A DNA stretch of 64,000 nucleotides from Marsupella aquatica (taxonomy: Eukaryota > Marchantiophyta): NCBI GenBank assembly GCA_973895155.1, contig OZ316896.1, positions 2,914,001-2,978,000 on the forward strand, in the 5' to 3' direction. Below, piece by piece: positions 23,981 to 32,846 of this stretch (the first letter of the stretch is position 1; every line of letters begins with the position of its first letter). The translations under genes were made by a program, and so were the position numbers. The notes under the pieces are model-generated. The model made no database searches and had not been told where the DNA came from. It saw nothing but the letters and a program-made list of their open reading frames with translations.

Positions 23981-24032
23981 CTTGTTGCCACATTTGCTAG
24001 GTATGATGAGGACCTCGGTCCATTTGCGGTAG

Positions 24033-24127
24033 TTTTAGTTCCTCTTTCTTGGTTTTTAGGGGTTTCCTTTTGCTCACTTCTTTTAGTTCCTCTTTCTTGG
24101 TTTTTAGGGTTTCCTTTTGCTCACTTC
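24033..24127. repeat. Tandem duplication in the retroelement 3' flank, two units of 47-48 bp
   Basis: Units 24033-24080 and 24081-24127 are identical except for one G. Each has TTTTAGTTCCTCTTTCTTGG, TTTTTAGG, TTTCCTTTTGCTCACTTC. It lies about 50 bases after the retroelement stop codon, so it may belong to its 3' untranslated region. Confidence 0.92.
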
Positions 24128-26776
24128 TTTTGCGTTTGGTTTTGTCCACTTGGGACCTCTCTTGTTTATTCTTTTGTACTCTATTTGGCCTTTTTCTGTA
24201 TAAAGTATGTGTATATTCATCATTTGGCTCTTTGGTCTTCTCGGGGTTTTCCCATGTTGCCTAGCTTTTATGGGGTAAGCTTGCTTTTGGGGTCTTGTCT
24301 CCCTGTTTGTGGCATGTTATCTTTGACAGTGTGATTATACTTGCATGTCATACAATGAAGTATTTCATATGGTTAGTTAGCCTGTGTGAAGCCAAAATAT
24401 GTCAGGTCTGGAGAAACTAAATGGTGTTACCTTGTTGGGGAGCCTACTCAAGTTACCTTGTCTTATTGAAAATATCCTTATGTATATAGCTCTTATCCTT
24501 TGTATTTTGGGGACTTTGCAATTATTTAACCCCTCTTAATGTTTTCAATTTTCTTTTTTGAAACCCCCTCTTTAGGTCTGTATTTATTTTTCAAACTTGC
24601 CCATCCTTTGTTAGAATATGTTATTTTTATTCTTATGCTCAAGTTATATTAAATTGATTTTTCATGCACTGTGGACACTTAGACCCTACACTATCTCTTC
24701 CCAAGAGTGTGATGGAATCCAAAGGGTTTGAGAAACAAAGGCTTCAAGATAATGCCTACCCATCCCCTCTTAATTAGTTCGTGGACCCCTTGGCTAATAA
24801 AATCAGGGGGAAGAGTCGATCTGAGCCGTCTCCATTTCTTATTTCCGGAAATCTCGTCCGTCCATCATAATGGCCAATCTATGGCTCAAAAGAAAGATCT
24901 CAAATAGATCTATGGATGGGTTCTGTCCGTTTTTGCAAATGGGTTAATATTTTTCAAATTAAAAATTAAACACATCCAAGCCTTCCTAGCCGTCGATTTT
25001 GTTGATTTTACTATCTTTGCAGTCCATTTTGTAATGCCTCTAGAAATCTTATTCATCCATGTTAGAAGGCGATCTAGGGTGCAAAAGAAAGATTTCAATG
25101 AGATCTACGACTGGGTATTTTTTTTTGAGAATGAATAAATAGTTTTGAGTATAAAATTCGATGAACTTTCAAGATTCCAGCCATTCCTCCTCCCCGATCC
25201 TGGGTTTCTATGTGCTCTTCCCAACATTAATGGCCGTACAATACGAGAGGTCCTTACATACCGGGAGTTGCGGTTTAACAAGGAAGTTATGAAGTTAGTT
25301 ATTAGTCATTATTTATTATATGAAAAATACTTTTTATAAATCTTTGAATTTAAGTTTTAAAATTGAAAATGTAACTAAAACGGTTACATAGTGACAGTTT
25401 TAACCATTTTGCTCTTTGCATTTCCAATGTTTTTACTTTTCTTTTTACTGCACGGCGTCCCAAAATTTACATTCAAATTGACACAAACACGAATGAAAAC
25501 TATAAGTTTCATTCACAAAACCGACGAGTCTTGTTTGTTGCGGTTGTTGTTGACGTGGCATGCTGTGATGCCAGGAATTTTGGAAGGGACCTCTAGTGGG
25601 GTCCGTAACTACAGCTCAGAGTTCTGTTTCCTAAGTTTTGAGTGACTTAGTTGTGGCCATCCTAAGTCAATACGAGAAAAACATGAGAGGCCCACCATTT
25701 TTTGAAGGGGAAGCTAAACAGTCTACTATAAAACTGACATGCGGGGATAGAAATGGGGCCAACACTAGGTAAAGTAATATACTGTGAGGAGAAGACACTT
25801 TGTGAAGGAATAAGCATTGAAGCACACATACCAAGTCACCCGAAACTAATTTGCTTTTGCTTTAAAGTGGTTACTAAGAAATTCATCCAAACTCTAAATT
25901 GGCATGATCAATTGTTCTTGTCAACATGTGAATCCTTTTGAGGGGAAACACTACAAGACAACCCTTTCTTTTTGGAGATACTCACCTTCTTAGGTGTACT
26001 AAAGTTTGTTTTGGGGCTCACTTATCTAGATACACTAGTCCTTAAAGCATTTATTACCATTTGGGGAAGACTGCTTAAATTTGGAGAAACCACATGGCAA
26101 GATCCTGAATATAAATTGAACAAGGGGTCCATTCTTGTAGATCACCTCAAGGGGTGGACCAAAAAGAATGGCCATATCAGTAAAAAAGTGACCCAGTAGT
26201 GCGAGTCTAGGATAGGTAAGTAATGGGTTTGTGGGATTGTGCCTCGATGTAAAGTGAAGTCTGGCCTGTATGTTCTCACATTTGAATGCCTAGGATTGCA
26301 TCGTAGACATAGAAACAATTACCCACCTCTCAGTTGAAACCCACCCCCAGTTGAAATTAAAAAGGTCTGAAAAAAGGAAATTAAAATTATCGCTTAATAA
26401 TCACCTTATGGTAACCCAAAGGTGGAAGTTCTGAACAATGAAGAAGCTTTCTGTGCTGAAAGCCTTCCATCGTGATCCAAATCTCTCTGTAGAGAATGAT
26501 CCGGATGACCTCCGTAGAGAATGATAAATGGAGGGTAATGGGGACCCACCAACACACACTCATTTTACTCGGGACTTGGCGAATAATATCCAATTGAATT
26601 TGCCTTCCCGTGTGCTTCTTGACCCGGCACAATCATCATGATTCCACTCTATACTCGAGGTGTGCCACTTTCTTGACTTTCCTGGACAAGCTGCGGGCAC
26701 ACTTTTGGAGGAACACAAGTGTACCTTTTTTGGAGCGATAAGCTAGGATAAGGTCTCCATTCCAATAGCTACAGAT
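24128..26776. other. Intergenic, AT-rich
   Basis: The first few hundred bases (T-rich, with a TATAAAG motif near 24200) may be the retroelement 3' tail. The rest has no supported gene or complete transposon. Confidence 0.4.
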
Positions 26777-27201
26777 CCTTGTATTTGAATAGTTGTACCA
26801 TGGGGCGCTCCATTGCGCAGGGCTTTATATTTATGTTTTGACTATTTGTCCATGGGGCACTCTATTGCCGAGGGTTTTTTTATTTATGTGTTGATTATTT
26901 GTTTATATTTTTTGTACTTGCAGGGCATTGTGTTTGAATAATGACATTCTATTTGAACATTGGTATTGTCATATGATTTTTTATTTTTTTTATTATTTGT
27001 GTTCATTGTAGAACAGTTTAGAGTCAATCTTGAATACAGTGTCCAACTCGAACACAACGCCAATATTTAAACACAATGCCCCGGCGCTGTGTTAAAATGA
27101 TGTTGTGTTTGAATGTGTTTGAAAAAACTTACTTTTTCTCATGGAGACCTAAAAAATACATTTTCAAACACAAGGCCGGGGTGCTCTGTTGGGGAAGATG
27201 G
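26777..27201 (+). mobile_element. Truncated MITE, same family as 63305-63703
   Basis: Reverse-complement relative of the element at 63305-63703. Shared landmarks are CCTTGTATT(T/C)GAAT at its start, TTGTACTTGCAGGG, TTGTGTTTGAATA, GTCATATGATTTTT, GAACAGTTTA, CAGTGTCCAACT, AACACAA, and the terminal GGGGAAGATGG followed by TA. The left terminal repeat is absent. An internal duplication of about 55 bp (ATGGGGC(G/A)CTC unit) is seen at 26790-26900. It is non-coding and non-autonomous. Confidence 0.65.
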
Positions 27202-27979
27202 TAGTACAGCATTGTTAAATCTGCATAGTATCCATAGTTTGGCTAGAGTAGGTGACATGGATTCAAGGTGAAAACATTTTGATTTTCATACCAGGGGCTG
27301 AGGGCGCTGGCTAGGGCCTACCCACACAGATTCTAGTAAAGGGTCCATCCACACTTGGGTTCCACGTTGTGCTTGTGGGCTAAAAGAATTGAAAACTATT
27401 TTCTGTTGTTCATTTTGCCTATACAATAGTAGAAACAAAATTTCTTCACACATGCTATGAAAAACACAATTATGGCTTGAACGTCATGAATTTTTATGGG
27501 CAGCTAACACTGCAAATTGAGAGGCCATGCATCTCAAATTGAGGCATATTTTAGGCCTGCACAAGAGTTCTATGTATGGCCTCTCCCTTGTTTGATATGG
27601 TGGCCAATATCAACTTGTGCGAAGAACAAGATGATTGTTAAGAATAGCCTTATCTAAAATTCCTAGATTAATATCTGACCGTTGATCTCCATAGATGTAA
27701 GGACAACCATCAGATTCCAGCTAATAGGGTCTGTGGCTAGGTGGGAAACTTGCTATTGGAAGATAAACTGCCTAGCTATTTCTGCCAGAAGCTACTTTTC
27801 AGTGAGTGAAATTTGGCAAGTTTTTGCCAGTAAAACCAAAGCTCCTTTATTCCTTCGCTCTTTCCATGACTCTGCAGTCAAGCTTTTCTTGGTCAACAAG
27901 CCCAATACCCACGCCTTGCACAATTAACTAGGGTGGGACATTGATGGTGAGGCATAGGTGGTGGGGCAAGGCGCAAATG
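27202..27979. other. Intergenic, between two transposons
   Basis: No supported gene. An 81-codon plus-strand frame at 27682-27927 has no recognisable motif. Confidence 0.4.
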
Positions 27980-28009
27980 GTGAGGGTCCCGGTTTGAGCT
28001 GCCGGACAC

Positions 28010-28035
28010 CTTGTCGTGTTGTCGGACACGACAAG
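28010..28035. other. Short perfect hairpin in the left transposon end
   Basis: CTTGTCGTG at 28010-28018 pairs with CACGACAAG at 28027-28035 across an 8-base loop, just inside the left terminal repeat. It may be a transposase-binding or structural site; function not known. Confidence 0.6.
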
Positions 28036-28139
28036 TTGTCATTTGTCGGACCGAAAATGAGTAATTTGTTGGATATTCTCAAATATTCCTTGGCCGGGTC
28101 CCGACCTTTCCCGAACACTCCCGAATTCTCCCGAACCCT

Positions 28140-28350
28140 CCCGGCCGGGGAAAAAGACTCGGGCCGGGTGAAGGTCGGGTCGGGGACGGGAGGTCGGGCA
28201 AAAAGGTCGGGGGGGAGAAGGGTCGGTTGGGGAGGGGAGGTCGGGTGAAAGGGTCGGGTGAAGGGTCGGGGATGGGAGGTCGGGCGAAAAGGCGGGGAGG
28301 GTTGGTCGGGCGAAAGGGTCGGGGCCGGGTGGAGGGTCGGGCCATCTTGG
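28140..28350. repeat. G-rich subterminal array, left side of the transposon
   Basis: Irregular repeats of GGTCGGG, GGGTGAAGG and GGGAGGTCGGGC. The strand is strongly G-rich and could form G-quadruplexes. It is the inverted counterpart of 29292-29640. Confidence 0.85.
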
Positions 28351-28430
28351 TTGGGATAGGCGGATTAGGGTTAGGGGCGGCTAATTACCCTAAATTAGAC
28401 AATTTTTAGGGTCCGAGGAGCTTTGGCGAG

Positions 28431-28527
28431 GGGATAAAAGGTGGCACTCCTTGTATTTTCTTTCATTCTACAACTTTGCTACTACAATTTTCATGCCCTT
28501 TGGCTAATGAAGAAAACAAGTAGAAAG
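28431..28527 (+). promoter_or_regulatory. Possible transposon promoter and leader exon with splice donor
   Basis: GGATAAAAGG at about 28431-28440 resembles a TATA box. About 90 bases downstream a purine-rich segment ends in AGAAAG followed by GTATGCC, a plausible splice donor. The next good acceptor on + is at about 29169 (TTTAAATTCAG), upstream of the ATG at 29228. This would place the three structured repeats in a leader intron. It is inference from motifs only. Confidence 0.25.
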
Positions 28528-28640
28528 GTATGCCTTGTTTCAAATTAAAGTTTTGATTGGTTGTAGTGTTGTTTTTGCTTCCTTCTATGTGATTGTTTTA
28601 TAATTCTCATTATGTTTAATTTAAATGGAGGGATATGTAT

Positions 28641-28702
28641 AAATTCTTGTACGCGTAGGCTTGGAGCCTCGGCTCAGCCTGGGATATTTCGTGCAAGAGT
28701 TT
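28641..28702 (+). ncRNA. Structured repeat unit 1 (candidate new RNA motif)
   Basis: Folds as outer stem 28641-28653 with 28690-28702 (13 bp, two G-U), then CGT, a 5-bp stem AGGCT/AGCCT, a TG bulge, and a 4-bp stem GAGC/GCTC with loop CTCG, then the junction GGGATATTT back to the outer stem. Two further copies keep the same layout with different stem sequences. It does not match the conserved cores of hammerhead or twister ribozymes as I know them. Confidence 0.5.
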
Positions 28703-28767
28703 TCCATATTTCCTTAACAACGTGACATCATTTTTTGATGAAGCAAAATATTTTTGAGGATAGAAAA

Positions 28768-28821
28768 ACTCATGTGCGTGTACCTGGAGCCTTGGCTCGG
28801 TATGTGATATTTCACATGTGT
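28768..28821 (+). ncRNA. Structured repeat unit 2
   Basis: Same architecture as unit 1. Outer stem CATGTG/CACATG is extended by two pairs past one mismatch. It is followed by CGT, 5-bp stem GTACC/GGTAT (one G-U), TG bulge, stem GAGC/GCTC with loop CTTG, and junction GTGATATTT. Relative to unit 1, both outer and middle stems differ in sequence while pairing is retained. Confidence 0.5.
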
Positions 28822-28932
28822 GTCACGATTCCTTAAAAATATTTTCACTTCATAGATAAATGGTTGTTACGTTATATATATTCAAAAACTTAGGCTGAAG
28901 TAGGGATGTAGGGGAGTATGAGAGATGGGGAA

Positions 28933-28986
28933 ACTTTGTTGCGCAATCTTTGAGTTTTGACTCAGGTTGGGATAATTCAACAGAGT
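28933..28986 (+). ncRNA. Structured repeat unit 3
   Basis: Same architecture: outer stem ACTTTGTTG/CAACAGAGT (9 bp, one U-G), CGC, stem AATCT/AGGTT (one U-G), bulge TT, stem GAGT/ACTC with loop TTTG, junction GGGATAATT. The innermost stem shows a C-G to U-A exchange against units 1 and 2. Confidence 0.5.
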
Positions 28987-29227
28987 GTCCTATTCTTTTA
29001 TATTCATCACAACCAAGAAATTAAAAAAAAGAATAAGAATCATATATATCTTGGGAAATGTGGTTTTTTAAGTTGTTCGTTATATGAGTTATATGTTGCT
29101 TTGACATAGATGAAATATTTACACATAGAATAAATATTTATTTTGCGATGTTAAATTCTTTAAATTCAGGGTGTGTTGGAGGTGACGGTCTCATTCTTGA
29201 GAGTATAGAGTCCTCTTTCTGTCAACA

Positions 29228-29452
29228 ATGTCTTCCAATGAGGAAGAGTCTGGTGAATCTGGACATCAATCCACTATTCCTAGGCATGGTCCAAACTCCC
29301 GCCAACCCCCACCCGACCGACCCCCGCCCGACCACCACCCGACCGACTCCCGCCCGACCCCCGCCCGACCGACTCCCACCCGACCCCGCCCCCAGCTCCC
29401 GACCTTTCACCCCGACCTCCACCCGACCTTTCACCCTGACCCCCGCCCCTGA
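29228..29452 (+). pseudogene. Possible leader relic of a transposase frame
   Basis: An ATG at 29228 (context AACAATGTC) opens a 74-codon frame whose first residues are acidic and Ser-rich (MSSNEEESGESGHQS). This composition is common at the start of hAT-type transposase ORFs. After about 20 codons the frame runs into the C-rich subterminal array and encodes only Pro/Arg/Asp/Thr repeats. A likely explanation is that internal deletion joined the transposase start to the right transposon end. There is no catalytic or zinc-finger motif. It could equally be a chance ATG; the promoter-like box and splice signals upstream give weak support. Confidence 0.3.
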
Positions 29453-29640
29453 CTCTCACCCGACCTCCCCCTAAACCCGAATACCCGCCCCCGACTGACC
29501 CCCCCCGACCGACCATGGACTCCCGAACCCCCAACCGACCTACTGCCTCCCGACCGCCTGCACCGCCCACCCCCGACTCCCGTCGACTCCCTCCGCCCGA
29601 CCCGACTCTCACCCGACCCGACCACGGTTACCCGGCCGGG
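29292..29640. repeat. C-rich subterminal array, right side of the transposon
   Basis: Irregular repeats of CCCGACC, CCCGCCCGACC and CACCCGACC. This is the inverted counterpart of the left G-rich array. Long open frames on both strands are artefacts of the stop-free repeat. Confidence 0.85.
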
Positions 29641-30372
29641 ATCGATCGGGACGACATGTGTCAGATGTCGGTCGCCAATGACCCAATTTGTCCGACAAGT
29701 TCAAACCGGGGTGAGGGTGAGGCATGGACGGCTAGAGAGAGGGCACGCAAGGTGGCACGGAGCACAAACTGGGAAGTATTTCCTGCCGATCGAGCAGTCC
29801 TGGAAAAAACAAATTTTCAGCTGACGAACACCATTTCTTCCCACCCAGGTGACTATTTGCAGACCGACATATGGCCAGAATAGATCGGATTGGATATCCC
29901 ACTGTGTAGATAGATAGATGGATAAGGCATGAATTATATATATACAAAAATTCACAATGCGAAAGAGCAGAAATGCCTAATCTAGAATTCCAAACAATGT
30001 AAGCAAACACAAAAAGCAAAAGCAAAGATTGCTGTCAACGAGAGTTTGACTTTAGGCCGCAATTCATTTCTTTGCATCACTTGTTAGCGAGGGTTATAGT
30101 AGGTCTCACTTATTAGCTAGGGTCGACTAGACCACTGGTCTTCCGTGCATTGTTTTGTAACTGTCAGTGGTTTTGTGGGTGACGAACTGACGATCGTTCA
30201 CCTCGAGGTTCCCAACGTGCCATCGTACCTCCGGAACTTTCCTGCGTGTAGGATATATAGGTAGGCTGGTGATCGAAATGAAGTGCCAGCTTTTTCGACG
30301 CAATCGTTTGACCTTCGGTAGATCGTGTGCTGTTTACCACATGTCCAGGGTCTGCGTGCTGCAGCAGCAGAC

Positions 30373-30511
30373 CAGGTGACTTCATCAAATTGCCCTACAA
30401 TAACAGAATGTCTGAATATAGATCCATTTTTCCAGGGTGCGTTTTGCAAAGTGGATCAGGTGACTTCATCAAATTGCCGTATATATAGGGGCCCTGAATA
30501 TAGATCCATTT
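30373..30511. repeat. Direct repeat, 84-bp period, two copies
   Basis: Both copies have CAGGTGACTTCATCAAATTGCC and TGAATATAGATCCATTTT with a variable middle. The starts are 30373 and 30457. Confidence 0.85.
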
Positions 30512-31790
30512 TGCTTTGTCGTGGGATATTAAGCACTCTGTGAGAGACCTGTCCTTGGCAAATCATGTATGGCATTTGGCTTCATTGGGGCTCTCAGCTG
30601 CCTGTCCACTACCATCAAACTGTGCAATTATTATCATTTTCCTATGAGCGTCAAACCTTGGTCTGAACCCCACTTTGGGATGGGGTTTGTGTGGAAAGGA
30701 TTTCTACTTTAGGGGGTTTCCAATTGTGCACTTCTGCTTTCCACAAAGATGGTGTACGGCATAGCCTGTTCGACTAATATCATGTCGAACATGTGCCCAC
30801 AAGTTGCACGGGGCAAAGACATCCTGACAATGTCATAAATAACTTTTCAGGGAGGTCACCCATCGTAGCCTGTGGGTGGATTTGACTGGTGCAAAGACCT
30901 GGTTGGTCATTTCTTTTGGGTCTTCTAACAGCAAGGTTCCAATGACCGAAACCGGTAGTTCTGGGTCCCCAAACTTCGAGGTTTGAGACGCCCTAATTGA
31001 GTACCCCTAATAGTACCGTCCCTCCCTCGCAGACCAAAATCCCCTGCTGTGCTGTGGTCCGATGGTTCACACTGGCAAAAGCCATCCAACACAAGGCAAT
31101 GAAGGTCTCTCGAGCTAATTAACGTCACCCCGGCGGAGTGGATCTCCTCGAATACTCGAAGATGCTCTAGGGTAATGAAAGTCCTTGCAATTGCCACGCT
31201 GCGAATTGGAAAACAACTTGAGGGTTTGGCATTCGTTGTCTCTATAGTTGACGTAATCGTGCGGTGAACTTGGGTAAGAAATTAGTATGAAAAGCTTAAA
31301 CTTGAATTGCGGAATGAAACAAATAAAAGCGATGAATCACATCAGAATTGGGTTCTGCCAAAGATTGACTCGAGGCAACAACACTCGTGGCACGCAAAGC
31401 TGCGCGAATTGGAATAAACTGGATTGGGATCCGGCTGCCTTCACAATCGATTGACTGGGTATTCTTTGCTTTTCGAGCTTGATTGTGTCCTGACTAAACT
31501 CCAAACGTCACCGGCCTTAGGTGCCTTCAGGTTCGATGGACTTCGCATTTCCTGTGGTTCGAGCTCGACTCTGTGCAGGCTAAGCCTGTCCGTCCTGTAC
31601 GATTGCTGGGCTACATGTAACTCTGTTTTGATTTTCGTAGCGACTCTGCAGATATCTTGATTACCTGTAACAATGAAGCAGTTCTGCACTGAAACATAGC
31701 TCGGAACTAATCCGGTCTCTTTCTCGCACCCCACACTTTTTGGTCAGACAAATGGGTCAACAGCATTTTCCGAAGTCAAGAGAGGTCGGG

Positions 31791-31863
31791 TCCTCAACTC
31801 ATTATCGTGGACTAGAACCTTCCTGCCAGCGTCCTCAACTCATTATCGTGGACTAGAACCTTC
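31791..31863. repeat. Direct repeat of about 32 bp, 41-bp period
   Basis: TCCTCAACTCATTATCGTGG followed by ACTAGAACCTTC occurs identically at 31791 and 31832. It looks like a recent local duplication. Confidence 0.9.
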
Positions 31864-32054
31864 GTAATACATCGTGCAGATGATGGCCCTGGTCATCACA
31901 ATTTATGGCCGTTGTCATAGCCATCTTAGGGACGCAGGAGAGTAAATCTTCTGTATAGCTGTGGAAGCGGGATTCCGTTTCAGGGGAATTGAGTTAAGGA
32001 CGCTGGCAGGATGCCGGATACTTAAAAATAGAAGTATTGTGATAGTGTGCCTAT

Positions 32055-32846
32055 CTAACCCTTCCACGAACGATAAACATCCCCGTTGTTGTACATATTC
32101 GGGGACTCCGGTAGACTTTTGCTGTGTCCCAGGCCACGGGAACCATATCTCAGGTGGGTGCTGCTAGCCTGCGTAACCGCTGTTGGAGACACATATTGGC
32201 TCCGAGTCCAGAAATCGGTGCTTTGAACCTGTGTAGCAGAAATATTGCTGCTAGAGAAGGTGGCTGTCCCGAGAGTATCTCCGACCCTGTCGGGATATCC
32301 ATCCAGCACACTCGCGCTGTAGTAATGTGATGTCAAAACATTTGTTGGCGCTGCTGCTGCGTCCGCTGCAGCCGCTGCCATGGCAAGCCGCTGCAGATGC
32401 CGATCGATCTCATCTTGTTGTCTCCAATTTGATCTACTGGGTCCAGTACGATTACTAGCATTGCTGGTGTTGGCAGCTGGCGTATACATTGGCGGACCTC
32501 TCTCAGGTTCCACGGCAAAGTGCTTCAGACGCGCATCCACCTCCTTCTCTTGTTTTTCCTCCTGTTCTCTCCAAGGTGCCCCATGTGGTCCAGTAGGAGT
32601 TTCATCATAGTAGCTGAGGCTGGCTTCTGGAGGGAGAACTGTGGAAGTATTTGCAGGTTGTGGCGGAGTGACAAGAGGAAGCATCCAGGCAGCTATCTCG
32701 GACATGACAAGAAAAGCGATGATAATTTTCACGATTATCAGATAATTGTAGACGAAGAGTATCCCCACTATTGTCAAGCACCGTACGAAAGTTCGACCGG
32801 CTTGACTTCGGAGCAGCGCCATTAATGCAGCCAGTAGTCCCAACAT
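32055..32846 (-). CDS. Hypothetical N-terminally membrane-anchored protein, 263 residues
   Basis: A complete frame runs from the ATG at 32844-32846 to a stop at 32055. I do not recognise the family. Residues about 18-58 are strongly hydrophobic (TIVGILFVYNYLIIVKIIIA, then FLVMSEIAAWMLPLV), consistent with one or two membrane helices or an uncleaved signal anchor. The rest is hydrophilic and probably disordered, with an Ala run near the middle and Ser/Thr/Asn-rich stretches. Two related blocks stand out: APWREQEEKQEKEVDARLKH and SNWRQQDEIDRHLQRLA share the pattern W-R-x-Q-(acidic)...(V/I)D-x-x-L-(K/Q)-x-(F/L)-A, which suggests an internal duplication of an amphipathic helix. The C terminus carries a short SKSLPESP motif. 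The start is followed closely by a second in-frame ATG at codon 9. Confidence 0.6.
   Translation of the reverse strand: MLGLLAALMALLRSQAGRTFVRCLTIVGILFVYNYLIIVKIIIAFLVMSEIAAWMLPLVTPPQPANTSTVLPPEASLSYYDETPTGPHGAPWREQEEKQEKEVDARLKHFAVEPERGPPMYTPAANTSNASNRTGPSRSNWRQQDEIDRHLQRLAMAAAAADAAAAPTNVLTSHYYSASVLDGYPDRVGDTLGTATFSSSNISATQVQSTDFWTRSQYVSPTAVTQASSTHLRYGSRGLGHSKSLPESPNMYNNGDVYRSWKG

Larger units (their letters stand above)
27988..29710 (+). mobile_element. Non-autonomous DNA transposon with 8-bp target duplication (hAT-type)
   Basis: The element is bounded by inverted CCCGGTTTGA termini, extended imperfectly to about 22 bp (GCTGCCGGACA versus ACTTGTCGGACA). It is flanked by an exact direct duplication GTGAGGGT at 27980-27987 and 29711-29718. 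Eight bases is the target duplication of hAT transposons; the terminal bases are not the common CAG type, so the superfamily is inferred from duplication length. Inside each end is a large array with GGTCGGG-type repeats, G-rich on + at the left and C-rich on + at the right, forming a subterminal inverted pair. The AT-rich centre has a promoter-like box, three structured repeats (28641-28986) and a short leader of a possible transposase frame. No transposase domain is present, so movement would need a partner element. Confidence 0.8.
29719..32054. other. Intergenic sequence with two local duplications
   Basis: Holds direct repeats at 30373-30511 and 31791-31863, and one GAGACGCCCTAA motif near 30982. 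No gene is supported. A 90-codon minus-strand frame at 30925-31197 is protein-like in part but has no recognisable domain. Confidence 0.4.

Noticed and set aside
28641-28986. Known self-cleaving ribozymes (hammerhead, twister) for the structured repeats
   Set aside because: No CTGATGA/GAAA hammerhead core and no twister-like core was seen, so no known class is assigned.
28079-29625. Arg/Gly- and Pro-rich frames of 60-120 codons on both strands
   Set aside because: They lie in the GC-skewed transposon arrays, where stop codons are rare by composition.
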